Source of the DNA: Symplocastrum torsivum CPER-KK1
GTDB taxonomy: Bacteria; Cyanobacteriota; Cyanobacteriia; Cyanobacteriales; Coleofasciculaceae
Length of the DNA: 64,000 bases
Assembly (NCBI GenBank): GCA_019358875.1
Contig: JAHHIF010000007.1
Coordinates: 140,268 to 204,267 of the forward strand
Direction: 5' to 3'
Numbering within the stretch: the first letter of the stretch is position 1; each line of letters opens with the position of its first letter. The notes under the pieces are model-generated. The model did no database searches. It worked only from the letters and a program-made list of their open reading frames with translations, and was not told the origin of the DNA. Below are positions 18,735 to 26,684 of the stretch, piece after piece. The position numbers and the translations under genes were made by a program.

Positions 18735-19451
18735 TCAACCGTTCTCAGTGCCTAGCAACCTATCGTACTCGCCTTTAATGATTCCATAACACGGACAGGA
18801 AGCAGCGTCTAATCCCTGCCGATTCAGGATGGTAATTCTGCCACGGATGTAGCGAATCAGTCCTGCCGTTTGAAGACGGTTAGCCGCCTCCGTAACACCC
18901 GCACGTCGCACACCCAGCATCTGGGAGATAAATTCCTGAGTGAGCTGCAACTCGTTTGACTCTACACGGTCACAGACGAGCAATAGCCAACGGGCAAATT
19001 TCTCATCGAGCTGATGCAAACCATTGCAGGCAGCCGTTAGCGAGGTTTGGGCGTACAGTGCTTGCGTATACCGTAGCAGCAGATTTTGCAGTGAGCCACC
19101 CTGCTGAAACTCGGTTTTAAGCAAGCTTGCCTCCATCCTCATGCCAGAGTCTTCTCGTTGCACCATTGCAGTTGTAGTCGCGATATTGTCTCCCAAAGCG
19201 GCGGGTATACCCACTATCCCCTCATTACCCACTAAACCGACTTCGACACTCGATCCTTCTTCCGGAGTGGAAACCAAAGAAACGATTGCCCGATGGGGGA
19301 AATAAACATATTCGATTAATTCACCCCTCTTGTAAAGGACTTGCTTCAGAGGGAGCGGGACGTACTCTAGATGGGGAACAAGGTGTTGGTACTCAGCATC
19401 TGGCAAAGCAGCTAGCAATCGATTCACTGCCTTGGGCGAGGGTTCAGACAT
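18735..19451 (-). CDS. Crp/Fnr-family transcriptional regulator, copy 2
   Basis: This is the tandem paralogue of the preceding regulator, also 238 aa, with the same architecture. The effector-like domain begins NRLLAALPDAEYQHLVPHLE, and the HTH reads LTQEFISQMLGVRRAGVTEA with AANRLQTAGLIRYIRGRITI. Differences from copy 1 concentrate in the beta roll (for example VSTPEEGSSVEVGLVG against LSTMNDGSMVEVCLVG), while the recognition helix is conserved. Overlapping target sites but different input signals are therefore likely (inference). It has its own upstream hairpin at 19600-19637. Confidence 0.9.
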   Translation of the reverse strand: MSEPSPKAVNRLLAALPDAEYQHLVPHLEYVPLPLKQVLYKRGELIEYVYFPHRAIVSLVSTPEEGSSVEVGLVGNEGIVGIPAALGDNIATTTAMVQREDSGMRMEASLLKTEFQQGGSLQNLLLRYTQALYAQTSLTAACNGLHQLDEKFARWLLLVCDRVESNELQLTQEFISQMLGVRRAGVTEAANRLQTAGLIRYIRGRITILNRQGLDAASCPCYGIIKGEYDRLLGTENG

Positions 19452-19599
19452 TTCGTGTTAGGACTCTCCTAGAGTTGAGTCGTTGTAAAAAACAAGTGAT
19501 GGCATCGGGAGAAGAATTCAGACTCTAATCCGAATGTCTAAGGTGTTGATTGACCAAAAAATTGAAACCCTACCTTTTTATAGGTTAACAGTTGACGTT

Positions 19600-19637
19600 C
19601 TCCGCCGCCTATACCGCTTGCGGTATAGGCGGCGGAG
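19600..19637. promoter_or_regulatory. 17-bp perfect hairpin with CTTG loop, upstream of crp-like copy 2
   Basis: The arm CTCCGCCGCCTATACCG (19600-19616) pairs with 19621-19637 around CTTG. It is the sister of the hairpin at 18641. Stem positions 4, 12 and 15 differ between the two (A/C, C/A, T/C), and in each case the opposite arm carries the compensating base. It lies about 150 bp upstream of the copy 2 start, with no minus-strand gene upstream, so it is not simply a terminator of another gene. Confidence 0.8.
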
Positions 19638-19996
19638 TCTTGAGAGTGCCTATTTCCTATATATTTTGTTCAGATATTTGTAATTATTAATACCTACTAA
19701 ATTAACATAACTCTTTATTTTGATAGAAAATTAGCCTGTTCCTGAGATAGAGGGTAGAAAAATCATTAGGTGTTAACTTTTATCTAAGGGCAGTATATCG
19801 GTTCAAGATGGAATTTCTCTTAGCAGTCTAGCTGCAATCAGAGCAATGGAATCGCTCTTGTTTAGACATTTGGTTATTGCTTAATTTTTACCTGAAATCT
19901 TCAAGGTATTTGTTCCACTGGGTTATCCCTTGGGATAACGCTTGCTTATGAAGGAAATAAAAAATATTTATCTAAAATAAAAATAGCTATAAATCT
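19638..19996. other. AT-rich spacer, no gene seen
   Basis: This 359-bp AT-rich stretch is between the hairpin and the hypothetical gene at 19997. It should contain that gene's promoter. The only structure noted is a small inverted repeat, TTATCCCTTGGGATAA, around 19922-19937. No open frame with coding character is present. Confidence 0.4.
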
Positions 19997-20926
19997 ATGA
20001 ATAACAATCAATCTGGAGCAATTTCTCTTTTTGTAACTCAGCTTAGAAACAATATTTGGAGCCTAGGTATTCCATCTTTTATATTCGGGATTGCTGATAG
20101 AAGTATTGCTTCTCTTACTGATGGCTACTTATCTGCAATAGAACTTGTACACCTATTTACAGCTTCTTTCTTCTTTATAAGTTGGTTGTCTTTGAAGCCA
20201 GAGAAAAGCTTGAATAGTGGTGGGTTAAGGACGCTCCAGAGATACCGAACTGATTTAACTCTTTACCAGGATGAAGTATATCCCTGTACAGCTCAAGCGA
20301 GACTGCTTGAGTTGCAAGAGCAACATCTGATCAGCCAGGAATATATCTTGCCTTTTCCCTATCTCTGCCAAATTTATCATTTATTGAACCTAAAGCATCT
20401 GGAAACAATTCACAACTTTAGCCTTAATAACCTAAAAGTTATTAATGTTAGCGATTTTCAGCCGACAGACTCTGGTGGAATAATCAGATTTCAGACAATT
20501 TTAGATTCTCCCGTTAATCCTCTAAGAATTTGGCGATCACCAATTGTAGAAGTGGACTTAATTTTGCATAATCCTTATACTGTGGAACTCAGTATCCCGG
20601 TTTACGGCAACAAGCGTATAACTGTGATTTTCAATGCCCTTCCCATAAGTGACACTGAACATAGGTTATGCATAGATATTTACAGTAATCTAGGGTGGCC
20701 GAGACCCTTATTGCAAATCCTCTTGCATTTTGCTTCTTGTTTAACACTCTTTGAAGACTTGCCCTATTTACAAAAAATAGCTGAAAGAAATGTCGAGCGC
20801 TTATTCAGCTCATGTAGGGCTTCAAATCAGGAAACGATGTTGCTTTTTAAAAGATTCGTTGACCTCTATAGTTCGAGAATAAAACCGTCTCAACCCATGA
20901 AGGTTATTGAAGCAGCAGAGGCGTAA
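19997..20926 (+). CDS. Hypothetical protein, 309 aa, one or two N-terminal hydrophobic segments
   Basis: I do not recognise this protein. It begins MNNNQSGAISLFVTQLRNNI, has a hydrophobic stretch around residues 45-62 (LVHLFTASFFFISWLSL), then a soluble part with alternating beta-like and helical segments (LIWRSPIVEVDLILHN region, 180-240), and ends without motif. No catalytic signature or repeat is visible. Its DNA is clearly more AT-rich than the surrounding genes, and it is the only plus-strand gene within the crp-like array. Possible horizontal origin is inference. The start is the first ATG of a long frame, preceded by an A-rich leader. Confidence 0.65.
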   Translation: MNNNQSGAISLFVTQLRNNIWSLGIPSFIFGIADRSIASLTDGYLSAIELVHLFTASFFFISWLSLKPEKSLNSGGLRTLQRYRTDLTLYQDEVYPCTAQARLLELQEQHLISQEYILPFPYLCQIYHLLNLKHLETIHNFSLNNLKVINVSDFQPTDSGGIIRFQTILDSPVNPLRIWRSPIVEVDLILHNPYTVELSIPVYGNKRITVIFNALPISDTEHRLCIDIYSNLGWPRPLLQILLHFASCLTLFEDLPYLQKIAERNVERLFSSCRASNQETMLLFKRFVDLYSSRIKPSQPMKVIEAAEA

Positions 20927-21006
20927 CTTAAAGCCGCCCTGGTACGCTTTGCAAAAACATTGGGACGTATCTCAGCCTCAAATCTTGCACTAATCCTCAC
21001 ATCCGC

Positions 21007-21240
21007 CGGGGAATGAATTCCCCGTCTCATAGCAAAAGTCCACTTAAGTAGACTAAAAAGTAGACTCCTAGTGCAGTAGGGCAGAAATAACAGACCAGTA
21101 AAAGCGCCCTATCTCTCCATCATTAGGCGAAGTGGTCAGAAACTTGTGCTTTGATGCACTAGTCCACTTAAGTGGACTTGATCTGTTAGACAGGGACTTG
21201 AGTCCCTGGCGGCGAATCGGGCAAGTGAAAGATTTCAATA
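21007..21240. repeat. REP-type double-palindrome module, third copy
   Basis: The palindromes are CGGGGAAT/ATTCCCCG (21007-21024), an imperfect AGTCCACTTAAGTAGACT (21037-21054), a perfect AGTCCACTTAAGTGGACT (21161-21178), and CAGGGACTTGAGTCCCTG (21191-21208), followed by GCGGCG and a GTGAAAGATTTCA flank. Order and spacing match the copy at 17569-17660 (AGTCC palindrome, TCTGTTAG linker, second palindrome, GCGG, GTGAAAGAT). The second palindrome differs between copies with compensating changes on both arms. Confidence 0.7.
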
Positions 21241-21256
21241 TCACCCAACAATCCTC

Positions 21257-21790
21257 CTAACTTGGTGCAGCGAGGAACCCCTCAGAAAGCCCCGCTTCAC
21301 GCAGACGGTTGGCACCAATATTTCTACTGAGTACTGCTAGCCCTGCCAAGTGTGCTTGCAATCCCGCCGTACTAGCGCAGCAATCAGTAAGAATGAGCGG
21401 TTCAATGCCAATGTCAAAAACATCCATTGCTATCTTCAACACGCACATATCAGTATCAATACCAACCAGGAAAAGCCGTTCGATACGCTGTTCGCGAAGG
21501 TAGGAAGTGAGTTCATCTGGCATCCCGCACAACCCCCGTTTAGAAAATACTCGTTCTGGTTTTACCCAAGGTTCTAGTTCTGGGGCAATGTGAATTTCTG
21601 GTTCACTGTCGCAGCTATGCCAATCGAGAAGTTGTTGGTAGGGGCCATCTGGGGTATTGATGAACCGCGTAAAAAGGATGGGTGCATACTCTTGGCGCTG
21701 GATTAAACGGGCAACTCGTTGTGGGATGTGATGGGTAAATTCGTTGATGAAACCCACTTGCACATCAACAATGATTAATGGCTCGGACAT
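21257..21790 (-). CDS. Isochorismatase-family cysteine hydrolase
   Basis: A 177-aa cytosolic hydrolase of the isochorismatase-like fold (nicotinamidase, isochorismatase and related). The chosen start MSEPLIIVDVQVGFINEFTH places the catalytic Asp (D9 of VDVQ) at the usual N-terminal position. A lysine (FSKRGLCG) and the nucleophile Cys in VGIDTDMCVLKIAMD complete the triad, with the cis-peptide region before it. An upstream in-frame ATG (21829) would add 13 non-conserved residues. Substrate is unknown; nicotinamidase metal ligands are not clearly present. Confidence 0.88.
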   Translation of the reverse strand: MSEPLIIVDVQVGFINEFTHHIPQRVARLIQRQEYAPILFTRFINTPDGPYQQLLDWHSCDSEPEIHIAPELEPWVKPERVFSKRGLCGMPDELTSYLREQRIERLFLVGIDTDMCVLKIAMDVFDIGIEPLILTDCCASTAGLQAHLAGLAVLSRNIGANRLREAGLSEGFLAAPS

Positions 21791-21910
21791 TGGAAAAGCG
21801 ATCGCAAACACAGAAGTGGATAAATTCAAGCTCAGTCTCAGGATAGGGTATTCCTCACAACAGGAAATCTAAGCTGAGGTATATTCAGTTACTAATTTGA
21901 GGATAAACTC

Positions 21911-22111
21911 ATGCCTGGTGGTCATGCTAGCCATAAAGGGTCTTCCATAAAACCCAATACCAATGCTGAGGGTGTAATTAATTCTACGGATGATGCTCCA
22001 GTAGACATTCCTGATATTGTTACCCAAAGTAGCACTCCAACCCGACCCGATGAAGCTCCGGAGAATGTGGCTGCTACTCAACGTCCTGAAGACAACAACG
22101 AGCAAGAGTGA
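21911..22111 (+). CDS. Small acidic, disordered protein (66 aa)
   Basis: The product starts MPGGHASHKGSSIKPNTNAE and is rich in Pro, Asp, Glu, Asn and Thr, with no hydrophobic core, so it is predicted to be disordered. GAGG lies 12 bp before the ATG. A clear intrinsic terminator (22184-22214) follows the stop by about 75 bp, which supports it as a real transcription unit. It is divergent from the isochorismatase-like gene. I do not recognise the family; a stress-linked hydrophilic protein is possible but unproven. Confidence 0.55.
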   Translation: MPGGHASHKGSSIKPNTNAEGVINSTDDAPVDIPDIVTQSSTPTRPDEAPENVAATQRPEDNNEQE

Positions 22112-22183
22112 ACGACCTAACCCAAAGTAGGGTTAAGTAGGCTAAAAGACGTTTCACCTGCAACTGTTCCATATTCCCAAAAG

Positions 22184-22214
22184 AATCCCACCCCTTTAAG
22201 AGGTGGGATTTTCA
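22184..22214 (+). terminator. Intrinsic terminator after the 66-aa gene
   Basis: AATCCCACC (22184-22192) pairs with GGTGGGATT (22202-22210), followed by TTC. The stem is 9 bp. It lies between two convergent genes, the 66-aa gene and glgX, and may act on both strands. Confidence 0.75.
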
Positions 22215-22280
22215 ATAGTATCCTTTGTCAGGTTGTCGCTTCCAACCGCTGAGCCGACCGTAAGTTGGTAGCAATACGAT

Positions 22281-24410
22281 CTAAGCAGTACGACGTAGCA
22301 CTACAACCGATCGCCCTGTCACTAGCACCGCTTGAGAGCCTGTGTAAACCTTCTCCTCTTTGACGAAGCGAGGCTCCTTGGTGTCAATCACAACAGACCA
22401 CTCCTTCGTAGATAGCCCATCGGGTAAGGCAAACTCGATCGTTTCATAGTGGGCGTTAAAGAACAGGAGAAAACTATCATCGCTGACGCGCTGACCTTGG
22501 GGGCCGGGACTGGGAATTTGACCTCCATCCAAGAACACCCCAATCGACTTGGCATAACCAACCTCCCACTCCTCGTCAGTCATATCGCTGCCATCGGGAT
22601 TGAACCAAGCGATATCACTAATGGCTTTTCCGTGAATTGCTTGACCTTGGAACCACTTGCGTCGCCGAAATACCGGATGCTGACGGCGGAAGTAGATGAG
22701 TTCGCGGGTGAAATTCAACAGCTCATCATTTCCCTCAACCAAGTCCCAGTCGAACCAGGAGATCTCTGAATCCTGGCAGTAGCCATTATTGTTGCCCTTT
22801 TGGCTGCGCCCCATTTCATCTCCCCCCAGCAACATCGGGATGCCTTGGGACAGGATTAGGGTAGTGAGCATATTTCGCCGTTGTTGCTCCCGCAACCGCA
22901 GCACTTCTGGGTCATCAGTTTCACCTTCCGCGCCACAATTCCAAGAACGGTTGTGGCTTTCACCGTCCATGCTGTTTTCCCCATTCGCCTCGTTGTGCTT
23001 TTCGTTGTAGCTAACCAAGTCGTTCAGGGTGAAACCATCGTGAGCAGTGATGAAGTTGATACTTGCATTGGGTTGCCGTCCATTCGTCTGAAAATACAGG
23101 TCAGGACTGCCCGTGAAACGGTAAGCAAATTCCCCTAATCCACTCTCCTCGCCGCGCCAGTAGTCCCGCATGGTATCGCGATACTTACCATTCCACTCCG
23201 ACCAGAGGACTGGGAAGTTCCCAACTTGATAGCCACCTTCTCCAATGTCCCAAGGTTCAGCAATCAGCTTCACACCTGCTAAGGTTGGGTCTTGGTGAAT
23301 GATGTCAAAGAATGCTGCCAGACTATCCACTTCATAGAGTTCTCGCGCCAACGCTGAGGCTAAATCAAAGCGGAAGCCATCGACGTGCATGTGCGTCACC
23401 CAATAGCGCAGACTATCCATGATTAGCTTCAGGACTTGGGCATGGCGCACGTTTAGGGAGTTGCCGCAGCCTGTATAGTCCATGTAGTAACGGGGATCGT
23501 CTTCTACCAGACGGTAGTAAGTGGCATTGTCGATGCCTCGCAGAGTCAGATTTGGACCCTGATGATTGCCTTCGCCCGTGTGGTTGTAGACGACATCCAG
23601 AATCACCTCAATCCCAGCACTGTGCAACGCCTTGACCAACTGCTTGAACTCATTAACCTGTCCTCCCAGAGTCCCACTGGCACTGTAGCCGGAGAAGGGA
23701 GCAAAGTAGTTGATGGAATCGTAGCCCCAGTAATTTTTTAGTCCCTTGTCAACTAGATGTCCGGGTTGGGACAAGTAGTGATGAATCGGCATCAGCTCAA
23801 CCGCTGTGATTCCTAGCCTCTGAAGATGTGCGATCGCAGCAGGGTGTGCCATTCCTGCATAAGTCCCCCGCAGGTTTTCCGGGATATCCGGGTGCAGCTT
23901 AGTAAAACCCTTGACGTGAGTCTCATAAATAACCGTTTCATGCCAGGGGATTCGCAGCAGCTTGTCACCACCCCAATCAAAGGACTCATCCACAACAACA
24001 GACTTTGGAACCAGATGGGCATCATCTAGATCAGAAAATGATAGATCTTCTTCAGGTGAATCCCAAGAGTAGGCAAACAGTTCCGGACCATTGCCAACTT
24101 CGCCATCAATTGCCTTGCCATAGGGGTCAATCAGCAGTTTGTTGGGGTTGAAGCGATGACCCTCCTGGGGTGCCCACGGCCCATGCACGCGGAACCCATA
24201 GCGTTGACCGGGACTGATCCCAGGCAGATAGCCGTGCCAGACAAAGTTGCTGACCTCAGTCAACTCTACCCGTGTCTCTTTGTCCTCTCTATCAAATAAA
24301 CAAAGCTCGACACCTGTGGCATTTTCCGAGTACAACGCAAAGTTTGTACCTTTGCCATCCCAGTCCGATCCTAAGGGATAAACTCTACCAGGCCAGAGTG
24401 CTATATGCAT
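22281..24410 (-). CDS. glgX: Glycogen debranching enzyme GlgX (isoamylase type)
   Basis: GlgX hydrolyses alpha-1,6 branches of phosphorylase-trimmed glycogen and releases maltodextrins. The 709-aa protein starts MHIALWPGRVYPLGSDWDGK with a CBM48 domain (1-130). The GH13 barrel follows, with VVYNHTGEGNHQGP, nucleophile region VDGFRFDLASAL, acid LIAEPWDIGEGGYQ and TAHDGFTLNDLVSYN. I place the start at 24410 instead of 24434 because GGGAG precedes it and because family members begin at this point. With treZ and treY 5 kb away it could play the part TreX plays elsewhere by feeding maltodextrins to trehalose synthesis (inference). Confidence 0.95.
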   Translation of the reverse strand: MHIALWPGRVYPLGSDWDGKGTNFALYSENATGVELCLFDREDKETRVELTEVSNFVWHGYLPGISPGQRYGFRVHGPWAPQEGHRFNPNKLLIDPYGKAIDGEVGNGPELFAYSWDSPEEDLSFSDLDDAHLVPKSVVVDESFDWGGDKLLRIPWHETVIYETHVKGFTKLHPDIPENLRGTYAGMAHPAAIAHLQRLGITAVELMPIHHYLSQPGHLVDKGLKNYWGYDSINYFAPFSGYSASGTLGGQVNEFKQLVKALHSAGIEVILDVVYNHTGEGNHQGPNLTLRGIDNATYYRLVEDDPRYYMDYTGCGNSLNVRHAQVLKLIMDSLRYWVTHMHVDGFRFDLASALARELYEVDSLAAFFDIIHQDPTLAGVKLIAEPWDIGEGGYQVGNFPVLWSEWNGKYRDTMRDYWRGEESGLGEFAYRFTGSPDLYFQTNGRQPNASINFITAHDGFTLNDLVSYNEKHNEANGENSMDGESHNRSWNCGAEGETDDPEVLRLREQQRRNMLTTLILSQGIPMLLGGDEMGRSQKGNNNGYCQDSEISWFDWDLVEGNDELLNFTRELIYFRRQHPVFRRRKWFQGQAIHGKAISDIAWFNPDGSDMTDEEWEVGYAKSIGVFLDGGQIPSPGPQGQRVSDDSFLLFFNAHYETIEFALPDGLSTKEWSVVIDTKEPRFVKEEKVYTGSQAVLVTGRSVVVLRRTA

Positions 24411-24769
24411 ACATGAATCTCCCATAAAAACCAATATTCAGCCAGAATCAACTCCCCGCTTTGAGGAGTTGATAAAACAAAAATAGTTTCCAAGCGTAAC
24501 CTGATAATAATTGCTCTTGTTTTTAATGCTTGGAGACTCTTAGAATAGGTTTGAAGAGTAGCCTACTAGATAGCTTTTTAGGGTATCAATGGCTTTTCAA
24601 TACGAAAGACAAATTTTCTCTTTCACAGTGCTTTTAAACCCAACGGAAATACCCTGAAGTCTTCTAACTCAGGCTTTTCAAACCTACTCCTTAGATTTAG
24701 ATAAAGCGGCAACCTCAAGCCAGTTTACCGACTCTTGGTAGAAACCCAATCTGCCTACGGATAGAAAGC

Positions 24770-24876
24770 TATAGTGATTCTCGTATCAGTGAGTGAGTAC
24801 ATCTTAACTTTCTTGCCTATTCCCAATTCCCAAAAACTCAGAACCTTGTACCTCATCCTTTAAAAGAACCGCTATA
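24770..24876. mobile_element. MITE of the TATAGCGGTTCTC family, copy A (107 bp)
   Basis: The left end TATAGTGATTCTC and the right end, read inversely as TATAGCGGTTCTT, match at 10 of 13 positions. Both ends begin with TA, as expected for insertion into a TA target. Size and ends resemble copies at 26372-26467 and 49544-49638. This copy is the most diverged. Confidence 0.5.
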
Positions 24877-24974
24877 TCTATTTCCAGACCTTCCGTGTTG
24901 AGTTTTTGACAAAGCTAAAAATAAAAATCTACCGAAGCTTTGTACACGCTTTCGGTAGTCTTCTCGCTTCTATA

Positions 24975-25097
24975 TAAGTAGGTAGACACAGATAAACCAC
25001 GGTATGTCAACAAATGTTAAGAGACTAAAATCCTCTTCCCTTCTGCCTTCTGCCCTCTACCTTGCCTCAACAGTAAATATTAGTGCCGACCTACTTA
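24975..25097. mobile_element. MITE-like element with 15-bp terminal inverted repeats (123 bp)
   Basis: Left end TAAGTAGGTAGACAC and right end (inverse) TAAGTAGGTCGGCAC match at 13 of 15 positions, with TA at both borders. The interior is AT-rich with a CTTCTGCCTTCTGCC tract. There is no coding capacity. The ends differ from the TATAGCGG family, so it belongs to another mobilising transposase. Confidence 0.6.
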
Positions 25098-25306
25098 GTT
25101 GTACCAAGAGTGTATCAGCAACGATTAACTACTTTTCAAGCCTGCTTATCCCTACCGCACTGAAAATTGGCGGCAGATAAGAAGGTTTGGTTATTCTAAT
25201 CACATATTTTCTCTAGTTTAGGATAGGCTCCTAATAGCCAGCTAAACTTTTAGCAATTTCGCTCTCTTATTTATGTGTAAGAAAGCACAAGTTGAAATAG
25301 CAACTT

Positions 25307-25504
25307 CTACTTAGGATTGACATAAGCCTGTAGCCACTGCTCTGAAACGCCCACAATCTTGGCAACCTCAGCAAAGGAAAATTTTCCTAACAGCAGTTTG
25401 TCAATCAAGTCTTTAGTTTTCTTGGAGATGGCTTGGTTTTCAATGATTTGGTTTTGGAGGCTTTGCATAACTGTCTGAGGAAAGTTCAGCAAGCGCTGTA
25501 ACAC
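25307..25504 (-). CDS. Short helix-turn-helix protein, possible transposase fragment
   Basis: The frame of 65 aa ends with LIDKLLLGKFSFAEVAKIVG and VSEQWLQAYVNPK. This resembles the N-terminal HTH segment of IS1-type transposases of cyanobacteria, from memory of the family. No DDE core follows. It has no strong ribosome site. It may be a remnant of an insertion sequence or a stand-alone small DNA-binding protein; I cannot decide between the two. Confidence 0.4.
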   Translation of the reverse strand: MLQRLLNFPQTVMQSLQNQIIENQAISKKTKDLIDKLLLGKFSFAEVAKIVGVSEQWLQAYVNPK

Positions 25505-25630
25505 TTATTTGTACTCTTTTTAATGTATGGTTTTGGCAATTATTTGTCCGTCCGTCACCGTACATTTTTTAGAGAATTCTGCGTCGAACGCCTAGGTGCT
25601 TAAGCCTTGGGTTGAATTGCACTTTACCCA

Positions 25631-26344
25631 CTAGGGAGTGCCAAGCAAACGATCGAACTCTTCTTTAACGACCTGATAACACTCACAGGAAGCTGATTCC
25701 AGACCTTGGCGATCGCAAATTGTTATCTTGCCACGACTGTAGCGGATTAGCCCCGCCTTCTGAAGAGTAGCGGCAACCTCACTGACACTGGCACGGCGCA
25801 CACCCAACATTTGAGAGATTAACTCCTGAGTAAGCATAAACTGGTCTGACTTCACTCGGTCGTGACACATCAACAGCCAGCGGCAGCATCGCCCTTCTAC
25901 CGGGTGTAGGCAGTTGCAGGCAACCGATTGCGAGATTTGGTTAAGTAGTGCTTGCGTGTAGCGCAGCAGCAGCTTGTAAAGTGAAGTACTTGGGGTAACC
26001 TCGCGTTTGAAGACATCCACCTTCATCCGCAGAGCATCGCCAACAACCTGCGAAATCGCCAGAGCAGGCATTTTATCGGCTCCCAGGAAGACGGGGATGC
26101 CAGCCATTCCTTCATTGCCTACCATAGCCGCTTCGACTGTCCTGCCATCTTCCGTGACGTTCACCAAAGAAATAATCCCGCTTTTAGGGAAATAGACATA
26201 CTCGAGCGGTTCGTCGGGCGCGTAGATGATTTGCTTAAAATTCAGGGAAACAAATTCCAGGTTAGGAAGGAGACGTTTGTATTCTTCTGTAGGTAAGGCA
26301 GATAAAAGTTGGTTCTCAATTAGATGGGGACGGTCTTTGGACAT
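25631..26344 (-). CDS. Crp/Fnr-family transcriptional regulator, copy 3
   Basis: The product has 237 aa from the chosen start MSKDRPHLIENQLLSALPTE. Beta roll and HTH (LTQELISQMLGVRRASVSEV, AATLQKAGLIRYSRGKITI) are as in the other copies. The frame is open to 26413, but starting at 26344 gives exactly the length of copy 4 and avoids residues encoded by an overlapping MITE. It is closer to copy 4 (26685) than to copies 1 and 2: both have CNxLHxVExRCCRWLLM. The MITE at 26372-26467 now forms its immediate upstream region and probably part of its promoter or leader. Confidence 0.9.
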   Translation of the reverse strand: MSKDRPHLIENQLLSALPTEEYKRLLPNLEFVSLNFKQIIYAPDEPLEYVYFPKSGIISLVNVTEDGRTVEAAMVGNEGMAGIPVFLGADKMPALAISQVVGDALRMKVDVFKREVTPSTSLYKLLLRYTQALLNQISQSVACNCLHPVEGRCCRWLLMCHDRVKSDQFMLTQELISQMLGVRRASVSEVAATLQKAGLIRYSRGKITICDRQGLESASCECYQVVKEEFDRLLGTP

Positions 26345-26371
26345 TGACACTAGAAGTCTTGTAGGCGCGTC

Positions 26372-26467
26372 TATAGCGGGGTTCAATTGGAGGTTCTTGC
26401 AGGACTCCGTCAAGGCACGAATGCCTTAACCCCTACCATGCGATTTAGGCAACGGAGAACCGCTATA
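26372..26467. mobile_element. MITE of the TATAGCGGTTCTC family, copy B (96 bp)
   Basis: The left end TATAGCGGGGTTC and right end GAGAACCGCTATA are inverted repeats apart from a 2-bp insertion, with TA borders. It lies 28 bp upstream of the copy 3 regulator start, so it contributes to that gene's 5' leader or promoter. It extends an otherwise non-conserved reading frame into the gene. Confidence 0.6.
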
Positions 26468-26684
26468 AACATTACAACGAGAGCAGGACAGCTTTATCTG
26501 CTTAAGCTCTCATCCCCTAACGCCTTCCCCCAATTTTGGGAGAGGGGGGCGAGGGCAAAAGTTCATTTGCAAAACTGACATGCTCCCTATTACAACTACT
26601 CCATTTTGTTTGGCGATTAAGATAGCCTCCTAATTTATAAACTGTACGAATGCTTTGTCTGTCCCTTACCGTACTGACGTATTG

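Larger units (their letters stand above)
24411..25306. other. 900-bp intergenic region holding two MITE-like elements
   Basis: There is no gene. It contains a small MITE of the TATAGCGGTTCTC family (24770-24876), a hairpin CTACCGAA/TTCGGTAG (24929-24958) and a second, unrelated MITE-like element (24975-25097). Within the latter, CTTCTGCCTTCTGCCCTC is a heptamer-type repeat also seen near 46220 and 57750. Confidence 0.6.
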
